Source: Citrobacter sp. RHB25-C09
GTDB taxonomy: Bacteria; Pseudomonadota; Gammaproteobacteria; Enterobacterales; Enterobacteriaceae
Assembly (NCBI RefSeq): GCF_013836145.1
Contig: NZ_CP057483.1
Location: 1,674,001 to 1,738,000 of the forward strand
Direction of reading: 5' to 3'
DNA length: 64,000 nt
Within the stretch, counting starts at the first letter, position 1. Each line of letters begins with the position of its first letter. Under the pieces are notes generated by a model, which searched no databases, was not told the origin of the DNA, and worked only from the letters and a program-made list of their open reading frames with translations. This document shows positions 35,537 through 45,329 of this stretch, one piece after another. The translations under genes were made by a program, and so were the position numbers.

Positions 35537-36642
35537 AGCGAAAGCTTAATGGCCGTTTTTGGCACGCAGCTACAGCTCAGAATGGTACCGTCATCACCCA
35601 GCGCTGATTTCTTCAGTGGGTTTACTTCGCCTTCCAGTAGTGTAATCCGACAGCAGCCACAAATTCCCGCCCGACAAGAATACGGTACACGGATCCCCTG
35701 ATTCTCCAGTTGCTCCAGCAGGACCTGCTGATTGTTGCCGCTGAATGTCTGCCCTTGCCAGTCGATAGTCACTTTCGCGTCGGGCTGTTGTCCGGATGGG
35801 ACGGTATCATCTGCTGCCGTGGCGCCATAAACCCGGGCCGGTCCGGTCTTTAAAATTTCAACCTTGTCGCCAACGCGAATGACGCCACTGTTGCGTGCAA
35901 TCAGGTTCTGACCAAAATCGACGTCGCCGTTGTCCTGTGCGGTACGGAAGGATTGCAGTGTGGCTAATGGCTCACCTGAAGGGTGCTTAACCCCTTTCTC
36001 CGGGCTGACGGTGGTAAAAATACAGCGGCTGCACGGTTTCGCGACGTCAAAAATAACCTCGCCGATGCGCAGCACTTTCCAGTTATCCTCTTCCCATGCC
36101 TGCGCACCGGAAACCACGATGTTCGGACGGAACTGCTCAACCTGGACGCTGGCCGGACAACGCTGCTGCACATCACGCAACGAGGCCTCGTTAACTAACA
36201 GATACGGATAACCATCGGCAAAGGAGAGAGGAACGGCAGCATGACGCTTTACCCGCCGGGTGAGCTGCGGGCCCACCCAGCGTAACTGAACGCTACGGGA
36301 GAAGAAACCACTGAGCCACTGGTTAATGGCATCAGGCGCAATTCGCGCGGTGAAGTGGTTGCCCCAGACTTCAGTCGGCGCATCCTGAGCGGCGAAGTCA
36401 GCAAAACGGACCACGGCGCTGCTGCCGTCCGGTGCGGTTAAATGCAACCCATCCTGGAAAGGGGAAGGGGTAAAGCGGACCATCTGCGGAAACTGGCGGG
36501 CAGTGATGAATGTCCCGTCCAGTTCGGTGAGCATAAAAATACGATCAAAAGCCAGACCGCTGACGTCTGCCAGAGCGTGAGTCAAGCCAATGCCGCGCAT
36601 TGATTTGACGGGATGAATGAAAAGCCTGGTTAACGTCAACAT
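35533..36642 (-). CDS. ycbX: MOSC-domain molybdenum reductase YcbX
   Basis: A 369-residue protein with an N-terminal beta-barrel, a MOSC domain and a C-terminal 2Fe-2S ferredoxin domain (motif CRAGICGCC and a later Cys pair). In E. coli it reduces N-hydroxylated base analogs such as 6-hydroxylaminopurine, using molybdenum cofactor. PCSRC in the MOSC domain supplies the probable cofactor-binding Cys. The ATG at 36642 is chosen by alignment and an AAGGA site; an ORF extension of 11 codons is less likely. Confidence 0.94.
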   Translation of the reverse strand: MLTLTRLFIHPVKSMRGIGLTHALADVSGLAFDRIFMLTELDGTFITARQFPQMVRFTPSPFQDGLHLTAPDGSSAVVRFADFAAQDAPTEVWGNHFTARIAPDAINQWLSGFFSRSVQLRWVGPQLTRRVKRHAAVPLSFADGYPYLLVNEASLRDVQQRCPASVQVEQFRPNIVVSGAQAWEEDNWKVLRIGEVIFDVAKPCSRCIFTTVSPEKGVKHPSGEPLATLQSFRTAQDNGDVDFGQNLIARNSGVIRVGDKVEILKTGPARVYGATAADDTVPSGQQPDAKVTIDWQGQTFSGNNQQVLLEQLENQGIRVPYSCRAGICGCCRITLLEGEVNPLKKSALGDDGTILSCSCVPKTAIKLSL

Positions 36643-36740
36643 CGCACATTCCTTCGATTTAAAATAAGCCCTCAACTTTATGACATGTGCACGAGATTCG
36701 CTATAATGCGCAGCAATTTTCTTAGAGTATAAGTGACGAT

Positions 36741-38849
36741 ATGAATTCTCTGTTTGCCAGTACGGCCCGTGGGCTGGAAGAGCTGTTAAAAACTGAACTG
36801 GAAAATCTGGGTGCGTTAGAGTGCCAGGTCGTTCAGGGTGGTGTCCATTTCAAAGGCGACACCCGGCTTGTTTACCAGAGCCTGATGTGGAGCCGCCTGG
36901 CCTCGCGTATTATTATGCCGTTAGGTGAGTGTAAGGTTTACAGCGACTTAGACCTCTATCTGGGCGTAATGGCGATTGACTGGACAGAGATGTTCAATCC
37001 TGGGGCGACGTTTGCGGTGCATTTTAGCGGCCTCAACGACACCATTCGTAACAGTCAGTACGGCGCCCTGAAGGTCAAAGACGCCATTGTGGACAGCTTC
37101 ACCCGCAAAAATCTTCCGCGCCCGAACGTGGATCGCGAATCGCCGGACATTCGTGTGAACGTCTGGTTGAATAAAGATACGGCCAGCATTGCGCTTGATT
37201 TAAGCGGTGACGGCCTGCACCTGCGTGGTTATCGTGACCGTACCGGTCTGGCACCAATTAAAGAGACGCTGGCGGCAGCAATCGTGATGCGTTCCGGCTG
37301 GCAGCCAGGGACGCCGCTGCTCGACCCAATGTGTGGCTCGGGTACGCTGCTGATTGAGGCGGCGATGTGGGCGACCGATCGCGCACCGGGATTACACCGT
37401 GGACGCTGGGGCTTTAGCGGCTGGGCGCAGCATGATGAGGCTATCTGGCAGGAAGTGAAAGCCGAAGCGCAAACCCGTGCGCGTAAAGGTCTGGCCGACT
37501 ACACCTCACGCTTTTACGGCTCTGACAGCGATGCGCGTGTCATTGAACGTGCGCGCAGCAACGCCCGTCGCGCAGGCATTGGCGAGCTGATCAGTTTTGA
37601 AGTGAAAGACGTCGCACAGTTGAGCAATCCACTGCCGAAAGGGCCGTACGGCACGGTGATCAGCAACCCACCTTATGGTGAACGTCTTGACAGTGAACCG
37701 GCGCTGATTGCGCTGCACAGTTTGCTGGGACGTAACATGAAGAATCAGTTTGGCGGCTGGAATCTGTCACTGTTCAGCGCATCGCCGGATCTATTGAGCA
37801 GTCTGCAACTGCGCGCAGATAAACAGTTTAAAGCCAAAAACGGCCCGCTGGATTGCGTACAGAAAAACTATCATGTGGCTGAAACCACCGCTGACAGCAA
37901 ACCCGCGACGGTGGCGGAAGATTACGCCAACCGCCTGCGCAAAAACATCAAAAAGCTGGAGAAATGGGCGCGTCAGGAAGGGATCGAATGCTACCGCCTG
38001 TACGATGCCGATCTGCCGGAATACAACGTAGCAGTAGACCGCTATGCTGACTGGGTGGTCATTCAGGAATACGCGCCGCCGAAAACCGTGGATGCGCAAA
38101 AAGCGCGCCAGCGCCTGTTCGACATCATTGCAGCAACGCTGGCGGTACTGGAAATCGCGCCGAACAAACTGGTGCTGAAGACCCGTGAGCGGCAAAAGGG
38201 CAAAAACCAGTATCAGAAGATGAATGAGAAGGGGGAATTCATTGAAGTGGGCGAATACAACGCTCGCCTGTGGGTGAACCTGACCGATTATCTCGATACC
38301 GGTCTGTTCCTCGACCACCGCATCGCGCGCCGGATGCTGGGGCAAATGAGCAACGGCAAAGATTTCCTCAACCTGTTCTCCTACACCGGCAGCGCCAGCG
38401 TGCATGCGGGGCTGGGTGGGGCGCGTAGCACCACCACGGTCGACATGTCGCGCACCTATCTGGAGTGGGCGGAACGAAACCTGCGTCTGAATGGGTTAAG
38501 TGGACGAGCGCATCGTCTGATTCAGGCGGATTGCCTGGCCTGGCTGCGCGAAAGCAACGAACAGTTCGATCTTATTTTTATCGATCCGCCAACGTTCTCC
38601 AACTCAAAACGTATGGAAGATGCTTTTGACGTTCAGCGCGATCATTTGGCGCTGATGAAAGATCTGAAACGCCTGCTGCGTAAAGGTGGCACGATCATGT
38701 TCTCCAACAATAAACGTGGATTCCGTATGGATCTTGACGGTCTGGCGTCACTGGGACTAAAAGCACAAGAAATCACTCAAAAAACGCTTTCTCAGGACTT
38801 TGCCCGTAACCGTCAGATCCACAACTGCTGGCTGATTACCGCAGCCTGA
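36741..38849 (+). CDS. rlmL: 23S rRNA methyltransferase RlmKL
   Basis: Fused bifunctional enzyme of 702 residues. The N-terminal THUMP plus methyltransferase half (RlmL, motif SNPPYGERL) makes m2G2445, and the C-terminal half (RlmK, motif DPPTFSNSK) makes m7G2069 in 23S rRNA. It diverges from ycbX and is followed after 12 bases by uup, another ribosome-linked gene. Confidence 0.97.
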   Translation: MNSLFASTARGLEELLKTELENLGALECQVVQGGVHFKGDTRLVYQSLMWSRLASRIIMPLGECKVYSDLDLYLGVMAIDWTEMFNPGATFAVHFSGLNDTIRNSQYGALKVKDAIVDSFTRKNLPRPNVDRESPDIRVNVWLNKDTASIALDLSGDGLHLRGYRDRTGLAPIKETLAAAIVMRSGWQPGTPLLDPMCGSGTLLIEAAMWATDRAPGLHRGRWGFSGWAQHDEAIWQEVKAEAQTRARKGLADYTSRFYGSDSDARVIERARSNARRAGIGELISFEVKDVAQLSNPLPKGPYGTVISNPPYGERLDSEPALIALHSLLGRNMKNQFGGWNLSLFSASPDLLSSLQLRADKQFKAKNGPLDCVQKNYHVAETTADSKPATVAEDYANRLRKNIKKLEKWARQEGIECYRLYDADLPEYNVAVDRYADWVVIQEYAPPKTVDAQKARQRLFDIIAATLAVLEIAPNKLVLKTRERQKGKNQYQKMNEKGEFIEVGEYNARLWVNLTDYLDTGLFLDHRIARRMLGQMSNGKDFLNLFSYTGSASVHAGLGGARSTTTVDMSRTYLEWAERNLRLNGLSGRAHRLIQADCLAWLRESNEQFDLIFIDPPTFSNSKRMEDAFDVQRDHLALMKDLKRLLRKGGTIMFSNNKRGFRMDLDGLASLGLKAQEITQKTLSQDFARNRQIHNCWLITAA

Positions 38850-38861
38850 AAGGATAAGTAA

Positions 38862-40769
38862 ATGTCATTAATCAGTATGCATGGCGCATGGCTGTCGTTC
38901 AGCGACGCGCCGCTTCTCGATAATGCAGAACTGCATATCGAAGATAACGAACGCGTCTGTCTGGTTGGCCGTAACGGCGCCGGTAAATCGACGCTGATGA
39001 AAATCCTCAACCGTGAGCAAGGGCTGGATGACGGTCGCATTATTTATGAGCAGGATCTGATTGTTGCGCGTTTGCAGCAGGATCCGCCGCGTAATGTCGA
39101 AGGTACCGTTTACGACTTTGTTGCCGAAGGCATCGAAGAGCAGGCGGAATACCTTAAGCGCTATCACGATATCTCGCGCCTGGTAATGACTGACCCGAGC
39201 GACAGAAACCTGAACGAACTGGCGAAGGTTCAGGAACAACTCGACCACCACAATCTGTGGCAACTGGAAAACCGCATTAATGAAGTGCTGGCGCAACTGG
39301 GACTCGATCCGAATGTGGCGCTTTCTTCCCTTTCTGGTGGCTGGCTACGTAAAGCGGCGCTGGGCCGCGCGTTGGTGAGTAATCCGCGTGTCCTGTTGCT
39401 TGATGAACCGACTAACCACCTGGATATTGAAACGATTGACTGGCTGGAAGGGTTCCTGAAGTCCTTTAACGGCACAATCATTTTTATCTCCCACGACCGT
39501 TCATTTATCCGCAATATGGCGACCCGCATTGTCGATCTCGATCGCGGTAAGCTGGTGACCTATCCGGGTAACTATGATCAGTATCTGCTGGAGAAGGAAG
39601 AAGCGCTGCGCGTGGAAGACCTGCAAAACGCCGAGTTTGATCGCAAACTTGCCCAGGAAGAGGTCTGGATCCGTCAGGGGATTAAGGCACGTCGCACCCG
39701 CAACGAAGGCCGCGTTCGCGCCCTGAAAGCCATGCGTCGTGAGCGTAGCGAGCGTCGGGAAGTGATGGGCACCGCAAAGATGCAGGTCGAGGAAGCGACC
39801 CGCTCTGGCAAGATTGTGTTTGAGATGGAAAACGTCGATTACCAGGTTGATGGTAAACAACTGGTTAAAGATTTTTCCGCCCAGGTACAGCGAGGCGACA
39901 AAATCGCGCTAATTGGCCCTAACGGCTGTGGCAAAACTACGCTGCTGAAACTAATGTTAGGTCAGTTACAGGCAGATAGCGGGCGTATCCACGTCGGTAC
40001 GAAGCTGGAAGTGGCCTATTTTGATCAGCACCGCGCTGAGCTAGACCCTGACAGAACGGTGATGGATAACCTGGCGGAAGGGAAGCAGGAAGTGATGGTC
40101 AATGGTAAACCGCGCCATGTGCTGGGTTACCTGCAGGACTTCCTGTTCCATCCCAAACGTGCCATGACGCCCGTGCGTGCGCTGTCTGGCGGGGAGCGAA
40201 ATCGTCTGTTGCTGGCGCGACTGTTTCTGAAGCCTAGCAATCTGTTGATCCTCGACGAACCGACCAACGATTTGGATGTGGAGACGCTGGAACTCCTGGA
40301 AGAGCTGATCGACAGCTATCAGGGGACCGTGTTACTGGTAAGCCACGATCGTCAGTTTGTGGATAACACCGTAACCGAGTGCTGGATTTTTGAAGGCGGC
40401 GGTAAAATTGGCCGTTATGTCGGCGGTTACCACGATGCGCGTGGTCAACAGGAGCAGCATCTGGCGTTTATTCAACCTGCGGCGAAAAAAACCGAGGAAG
40501 GCATTGCGCCAAAAGCAGAAATTGTAAAACGTGGTAGTAGCAAACTAAGCTATAAACTGCAGCGCGAACTGGAACAGTTACCGCAACAACTTGAAGAGCT
40601 GGAAGCAAAACTGGAAGCACTGCAGGCGCAGGTTGCCGATGCGACCTTTTTCAGCCAGCCTCATGAACATACGCAGCAGGTTTTGGGCGACTTAACGAAA
40701 GCGGAACAGGAACTTGAGCAAGCCTTTGAGCGCTGGGAGTATCTTGAAGCTTTGAAGAATGGCGCGTAA
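38862..40769 (+). CDS. uup: ABC-F ATPase Uup
   Basis: Cytoplasmic ABC-F protein of 635 residues. It carries two nucleotide-binding domains, each with a Walker A (GRNGAGKS near 36, GPNGCGKT near 351) and a signature motif (LSGGW, LSGGE). The arginine-rich inter-domain linker and a C-terminal coiled coil (about 555-635) bind RNA or DNA. Mutants in E. coli change precise excision of transposons and show ribosome-assembly phenotypes. pqiA begins 13 bases after it. Confidence 0.96.
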   Translation: MSLISMHGAWLSFSDAPLLDNAELHIEDNERVCLVGRNGAGKSTLMKILNREQGLDDGRIIYEQDLIVARLQQDPPRNVEGTVYDFVAEGIEEQAEYLKRYHDISRLVMTDPSDRNLNELAKVQEQLDHHNLWQLENRINEVLAQLGLDPNVALSSLSGGWLRKAALGRALVSNPRVLLLDEPTNHLDIETIDWLEGFLKSFNGTIIFISHDRSFIRNMATRIVDLDRGKLVTYPGNYDQYLLEKEEALRVEDLQNAEFDRKLAQEEVWIRQGIKARRTRNEGRVRALKAMRRERSERREVMGTAKMQVEEATRSGKIVFEMENVDYQVDGKQLVKDFSAQVQRGDKIALIGPNGCGKTTLLKLMLGQLQADSGRIHVGTKLEVAYFDQHRAELDPDRTVMDNLAEGKQEVMVNGKPRHVLGYLQDFLFHPKRAMTPVRALSGGERNRLLLARLFLKPSNLLILDEPTNDLDVETLELLEELIDSYQGTVLLVSHDRQFVDNTVTECWIFEGGGKIGRYVGGYHDARGQQEQHLAFIQPAAKKTEEGIAPKAEIVKRGSSKLSYKLQRELEQLPQQLEELEAKLEALQAQVADATFFSQPHEHTQQVLGDLTKAEQELEQAFERWEYLEALKNGA

Positions 40770-40782
40770 TTAAGGAGCACCT

Positions 40783-42030
40783 ATGTGCGAACATCATCAT
40801 GCCGCAAAGCACATTTTGTGCTCGCAGTGTGACATGCTGGTGGCGTTGCCTCACCTGGAGCATGGACAGAAAGCGGTATGTCCGAGATGTGGCACAACGT
40901 TGACGACAGAGTGGGACGCGCCGAGGCAGCGTCCCACTGCATATGCATTAGTTGCGTTATTCATGATGCTTTTGTCGAATCTGTTTCCCTTCGTCAATAT
41001 GAATGTTGCCGGGGTGCGAAGTGAAGTGACGCTGATGGAGATCCCCAGCGTCCTCTTTTCTGAAGACTATGCCAGCCTGGGCACTTTCTTTTTACTTTTC
41101 GTTCAGTTGGTTCCCGCGTTTTGCCTGGTCACTATTCTGCTCCTGGTGAATCGGGTGCAATTGCCGTTACGGTTAAAATCTCAACTGGCGCGTGTACTTT
41201 TTCAATTAAAAAGCTGGGGCATGGCGGAAATCTTTCTCGCCGGCGTGCTGGTGAGTTTCGTTAAGCTGATGGCCTATGGCGATATTGGCGTCGGCAGCAG
41301 CTTCATTCCCTGGTGTTTCTTTTGTTTTTTGCAACTGCGCGCGTTTCAGTGTGTTGATCGGCGGTGGCTGTGGGATGACATTGCACCGATGCCCGTCATT
41401 GAGCAGTCTCTAAAGCCCGGTATTCCCGGTATCAGACAAGGACTGCGTTCCTGCCCCTGCTGTACGGCGATTCTTCCGGCTGACCAGCTTGTTTGTCCCC
41501 GCTGCGAGACGAAAGGCTATGTGCGGCGAAAGAACAGCCTGCAATGGACGCTGGCGCTGCTGTTTACGTCAATCATGCTTTATCTTCCGGCTAATATCCT
41601 GCCCATCATGATCACCGATTTACTGGGTTCAAAGATGCCCTCTACCATTCTGGAAGGGGTCGTTTTGATCTGGAGTGAAGGCTCTTATCCGGTAGCGGCG
41701 GTCATTTTTATCGCCAGTATCATGGTGCCAACCCTGAAAATGATCGCTATCGCCTGGCTGTGCTGGGATGCCAAAGGGCATGGCAAGCGTGACAGTGAGC
41801 GCATGCACCTGATTTATGAGGTGGTGGAATTTGTCGGCCGCTGGTCAATGATCGATGTCTTTGTTATCGCCGTCCTCTCCGCACTGGTGCGTATGGGAGG
41901 ATTAATGAATATTTATCCTGCAATGGGTGCGTTAATGTTTGCTCTAGTCGTCATTATGACAATGTTTTCTGCGATGACATTTGATCCCCGTCTGTCGTGG
42001 GACCGTGAACCAGAACATGAGGAGTCCTGA
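40783..42030 (+). CDS. pqiA: Intermembrane transport protein PqiA
   Basis: Polytopic inner-membrane protein of 415 residues, formed from two similar halves. Each half begins with a cytoplasmic zinc-ribbon-like pair (CSQC with CPRC; CPCC with CPRC) and continues with about four membrane helices. It is the membrane base for the PqiB MCE tunnel that moves lipids across the envelope. It starts the pqiABC unit; in E. coli this responds to SoxRS and paraquat, with the promoter inside or before uup. Confidence 0.95.
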   Translation: MCEHHHAAKHILCSQCDMLVALPHLEHGQKAVCPRCGTTLTTEWDAPRQRPTAYALVALFMMLLSNLFPFVNMNVAGVRSEVTLMEIPSVLFSEDYASLGTFFLLFVQLVPAFCLVTILLLVNRVQLPLRLKSQLARVLFQLKSWGMAEIFLAGVLVSFVKLMAYGDIGVGSSFIPWCFFCFLQLRAFQCVDRRWLWDDIAPMPVIEQSLKPGIPGIRQGLRSCPCCTAILPADQLVCPRCETKGYVRRKNSLQWTLALLFTSIMLYLPANILPIMITDLLGSKMPSTILEGVVLIWSEGSYPVAAVIFIASIMVPTLKMIAIAWLCWDAKGHGKRDSERMHLIYEVVEFVGRWSMIDVFVIAVLSALVRMGGLMNIYPAMGALMFALVVIMTMFSAMTFDPRLSWDREPEHEES

Positions 42031-42034
42031 CAAC

Positions 42035-43672
42035 ATGGAATCGAAAAGTGGGGAAGCCAAAGTGCAGAAAGTAAAAAACTGGTCACCCGTGTGGATATTT
42101 CCCATCGTCACCGCGCTCATTGGGGCATGGGTACTTTTTTACCATTACAGTCATCAGGGGCCGGTAGTCACCCTGATCACCACCAATGCAGAGGGCATTG
42201 AGGGTGGGAAAACCACCATTAAAAGTCGCAGCGTGGATGTTGGGGTGGTGGAAAGTGCGACCCTGACAGACGATCTGACGCACGTAGAAATTAAGGCGCG
42301 TTTGCACTCGGGTATGGAAAAACTGCTCCATAAAGACTCCGTGTTCTGGGTGGTGAAACCGCAGGTGGGGCGGGAAGGGATCAGCGGCCTCGGTACGCTG
42401 TTGTCCGGTGCCTACATTGAACTGCAGCCCGGGAATAAAGGCGGTAAAGAAAATGATTACCAGCTCCTGGACTCACCGCCGCTGGCGCCGCCTGACGCTA
42501 AAGGTATTCGCGTTATTCTGGATAGTAAAAAAGCCGGTCAGCTAAGCCCTGGCGATCCGGTATTGTTCCGTGGCTATCGCGTGGGGTCTGTTGAAACAAG
42601 CACCTTTGACGCGCAGAAACGCGCTATTAGCTATCAACTGTTTATCAATGCGCCTAACGATCGCCTGGTGACCAGTAACGTTCGTTTCTGGAAGGACAGT
42701 GGAATTGCGGTCGATCTCACCTCGGCGGGGATGCGTGTCGAAATGGGCTCGCTTTCTACGCTTTTTGGCGGCGGCGTTAGCTTCGACGTTCCGGAAGGGC
42801 TTGATCTGGGGCAACCTGTGGCGGAAAAAACCGCCTTCAACCTGTATGACGATCAGAGAAGCATCCAGGACTCGCTGTATACCGACCATATCGACTATCT
42901 GATGTTCTTTAAGGATTCGATCCGTGGATTACAGCCTGGCGCACCGGTGGAATTCCGCGGCATTCGTCTGGGGACGGTGAGCAAAGTCCCGTTCTTCTCG
43001 CCTGGCATGCGTCAGGTATTTAACAATGATTATCGCATTCCAGTGCTGGTACGAATTGAACCTGAGCGTCTGAAAGCGCAATTGGGAGAAAATGCCGACG
43101 TTGGCCAGCATCTGACGGAACTGCTGAGACGTGGACTGCGGGCGTCACTGAAAACCGGTAACCTCGTTACCGGGGCGCTGTATGTAGACCTCGACTTCTA
43201 TCCGAAAGAGCCGCCGATCAGCGGGCTGCTCGAGTTTGGCGGTTATGAGATCATTCCGACGGTGAGTGGCGGACTGGCGCAAATTCAGCAGCGTCTGGTC
43301 GAAGCACTGGATAAAATCAATAGCTTGCCGCTGAATCCGATGATTGAGCAGGCGACCAATACCTTGTCCGAAAGCCAGCGCACGATGAAACATCTGCAAA
43401 CGACACTGGATAACATGAACAAGATTACTTCCAGTCAGTCGATGCAGGATCTTCCGGCAGATATGCAGAGCACCTTGCGCGAGCTCAACCGCAGTATGCA
43501 GGGCTTCCAGCCAGGTTCAGCCGCTTATAACAAGATGGTGGCAGATATGCAGCGTCTTGATCAGGTGCTCCGTGAACTGCAACCGGTGCTGAAGACGCTG
43601 AATGAGAAGAGCAACGCGCTGGTATTTGAAGCGAAGGACAAGAAAGATCCAGAGCCGAAGAGGGCGAAATAA
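42035..43672 (+). CDS. pqiB: MCE-domain protein PqiB
   Basis: Anchored periplasmic protein of 545 residues. One N-terminal membrane helix (about 18-38) is followed by three MCE domains (each centred on a G-x-x-V-x-F/L-R-G-type pattern; GDPVLFRGYRVG and GAPVEFRGIRLG are clear) and a long C-terminal helix that forms the needle across the periplasm. The ATG at 42035 follows GGAG and lies four bases after pqiA. Its TAA shares a base with the pqiC start. Confidence 0.95.
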   Translation: MESKSGEAKVQKVKNWSPVWIFPIVTALIGAWVLFYHYSHQGPVVTLITTNAEGIEGGKTTIKSRSVDVGVVESATLTDDLTHVEIKARLHSGMEKLLHKDSVFWVVKPQVGREGISGLGTLLSGAYIELQPGNKGGKENDYQLLDSPPLAPPDAKGIRVILDSKKAGQLSPGDPVLFRGYRVGSVETSTFDAQKRAISYQLFINAPNDRLVTSNVRFWKDSGIAVDLTSAGMRVEMGSLSTLFGGGVSFDVPEGLDLGQPVAEKTAFNLYDDQRSIQDSLYTDHIDYLMFFKDSIRGLQPGAPVEFRGIRLGTVSKVPFFSPGMRQVFNNDYRIPVLVRIEPERLKAQLGENADVGQHLTELLRRGLRASLKTGNLVTGALYVDLDFYPKEPPISGLLEFGGYEIIPTVSGGLAQIQQRLVEALDKINSLPLNPMIEQATNTLSESQRTMKHLQTTLDNMNKITSSQSMQDLPADMQSTLRELNRSMQGFQPGSAAYNKMVADMQRLDQVLRELQPVLKTLNEKSNALVFEAKDKKDPEPKRAK

Positions 43673-44235
43673 TGAAAAAGTGGCTAGTGGTAGCGATGGC
43701 GTTCTGGTTGACATCTTGTAGCTCCAGCGGAGATAACAAGAGCTATTATCAGCTTCCCGTTGCGCAGGGCGGCATGCAAAGTACGGCAAGTCAGGGGAAC
43801 CGCCTGCTGTGGGTAGAGCAGATTGTGGTTCCGGATTATCTGGCAGGCAACGGCGTGGTGTATCAGACCAGCGATGTTCAGTATGTTATTGCCAATAATA
43901 ACCTGTGGGCCAGTCCGTTAGATCAACAGCTGCGGAATACGCTGGTGGCCAACCTCAGCAGCCAACTTCCGGGCTGGGTAGTTGCGTCTCAGCCCTTAGG
44001 CAGCGTGCAGGACACGCTGAATGTCACAGTGACCGGATTCCATGGCCGTTATGATGGCAAAGTGATTGTGAGCGGTGAGTGGCTGCTTAACCATCAGGGA
44101 CAGTTAATCAAGCGCCCATTCCATATCGAAGCCGTACAGACCAGGGATGGCTACGATGAGATGGTGAAGGTGCTGGCGACCGTCTGGAGCCAGGAAGCCG
44201 CCGCGATAGCCCAGGAGCTAAAACGCATTCCATAG
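43672..44235 (+). CDS. pqiC: Outer-membrane lipoprotein PqiC
   Basis: A 187-residue lipoprotein (YmbA). The lipobox LTSC puts the lipidated Cys at residue 16; Ser at +2 and +3 predicts outer-membrane sorting. It is thought to receive the tip of the PqiB needle. It is coupled to pqiB by a TAATG overlap, and the unit ends at the terminator at 44256. Confidence 0.95.
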   Translation: MKKWLVVAMAFWLTSCSSSGDNKSYYQLPVAQGGMQSTASQGNRLLWVEQIVVPDYLAGNGVVYQTSDVQYVIANNNLWASPLDQQLRNTLVANLSSQLPGWVVASQPLGSVQDTLNVTVTGFHGRYDGKVIVSGEWLLNHQGQLIKRPFHIEAVQTRDGYDEMVKVLATVWSQEAAAIAQELKRIP

Positions 44236-44255
44236 TATAAATTTTTGTAAATAAG

Positions 44256-44292
44256 ACCGCTTCCAGCGTTGTGCTCGAAGCGGTTTTTTTTA
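44256..44292 (+). terminator. pqiABC terminator
   Basis: CCGCTTC (44257-44263) pairs with GAAGCGG (44277-44283) and is followed by a run of eight T. Confidence 0.88.
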
Positions 44293-44490
44293 TCCCAAAG
44301 GGGAATCAGGAAGTTGTTCCTGCTCACATTTTTTGTACAACTGACTTATTCAGTAGCTCACAAATATGACATTGGTGTGAATTTTGCGCATTGACGGAAA
44401 TGGGGTTTAGCGGTATTCGTTTAGTGTGATTGCACATTTGCTAATCACTGTTTTCTTTTCCACCAGATAAAAGTATGAGGGAAACGAGGC

Positions 44491-44658
44491 ATGAAGAGAC
44501 AAAAACGAGATCGCCTGGAACGGGCACATCAACGTGGTTATCAGGCCGGCATTGCCGGACGTCCGAAAGAAATGTGTCCTTATCAGACGCTGAATCAGAG
44601 GTCTTACTGGCTGGGAGGCTGGCGAGAAGCCATGGCTGACAGGGTGGTAATGGCCTGA
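44491..44658 (+). CDS. rmf: Ribosome modulation factor
   Basis: A small basic protein of 55 residues, starting MKRQKRDRLERAHQRGYQ, that joins 70S ribosomes into inactive 100S dimers in stationary phase. A GAGG-type ribosome site precedes the ATG. It differs from E. coli RMF, as I recall it, at only a few places, for example Tyr for Gln in NQRSYWLGG. The 255 bases upstream hold a weak promoter-like TTGACG (44391) and TATTCG (44414). A shared terminator separates it from fabA. Confidence 0.96.
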   Translation: MKRQKRDRLERAHQRGYQAGIAGRPKEMCPYQTLNQRSYWLGGWREAMADRVVMA

Positions 44659-44677
44659 TTCTGTCTCTTTAGAAAAA

Positions 44678-44702
44678 GAAACCTCCGCAGTGCGGAGGTT
44701 TC
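44678..44702. terminator. Bidirectional terminator between rmf and fabA
   Basis: Eleven perfect pairs, GAAACCTCCGC (44678-44688) with GCGGAGGTTTC (44692-44702), and a 3-base loop. The A-rich left flank gives a T run for fabA on the minus strand; the right flank is only weakly T-rich. Confidence 0.82.
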
Positions 44703-44753
44703 GCCTTTCAGACCTGCGGTAAACTGCCCAATGGCAATCCATCGAATGCATGC

Positions 44754-45272
44754 TTAGAACGCAGAGGTGTCCTGGAACAGACCCACTTTCAGATCGTTAG
44801 CGGTATAGATCAGTCGACCATCAACCAGAACTTCACCGTCTGCCAGCCCCATAATCAGGCGGCGATTAACGATACGCTTGAAGTGGATACGGTAGGTCAC
44901 TTTTTTTGCGCTTGGCAGAACCTGACCGGTAAATTTCACTTCGCCTACACCCAGCGCGCGGCCTTTACCTTCGCCGCCAAGCCAGCCGAGATAGAACCCA
45001 ACCAGTTGCCACATTGCGTCCAGACCCAGACAGCCCGGCATTACTGGATCGCCGATGAAGTGGCAGCCGAAGAACCAGAGATCCGGATTAATATCCAGCT
45101 CTGCTTCAACATAACCTTTGTCGAAATTGCCGCCGGTTTCCGTCATTTTGACGACACGGTCCATCATTAGCATGTTCGGGGCAGGCAGTTGAGGGCCTTT
45201 AGCGCCAAACAGCTCACCGCGACCAGAGGCAAGAAGGTCTTCTTTTGTATAGGATTCGCGTTTATCTACCAT
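44754..45272 (-). CDS. fabA: 3-hydroxydecanoyl-ACP dehydratase/isomerase
   Basis: Makes the first double bond of unsaturated fatty acids by dehydrating and then isomerising the C10 acyl-ACP. It is 172 residues with a hot-dog fold. The active-site residues are His71 (GCHFIGDP) and Asp85 (CLGLDAMWQ). The start at 45272 (MVDKRESY) is the family start; an in-frame extension of 36 codons crosses the FabR and FadR sites and is rejected. Confidence 0.98.
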   Translation of the reverse strand: MVDKRESYTKEDLLASGRGELFGAKGPQLPAPNMLMMDRVVKMTETGGNFDKGYVEAELDINPDLWFFGCHFIGDPVMPGCLGLDAMWQLVGFYLGWLGGEGKGRALGVGEVKFTGQVLPSAKKVTYRIHFKRIVNRRLIMGLADGEVLVDGRLIYTANDLKVGLFQDTSAF

Positions 45273-45310
45273 GTTCTCTGTAAGCCTTATTTTATTGAAG
45301 CACGCAGGAT

Positions 45311-45328
45311 AGCTAACACGTGTACGCT
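45311..45328 (-). promoter_or_regulatory. FabR operator of fabA
   Basis: On the minus strand, AGCGTACACGTGTTAGCT is a near-perfect palindrome matching the FabR repressor box of E. coli fabA and fabB. It stands about 40-55 bases before the start codon. Confidence 0.78.
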
Positions 45329-45329
45329 G

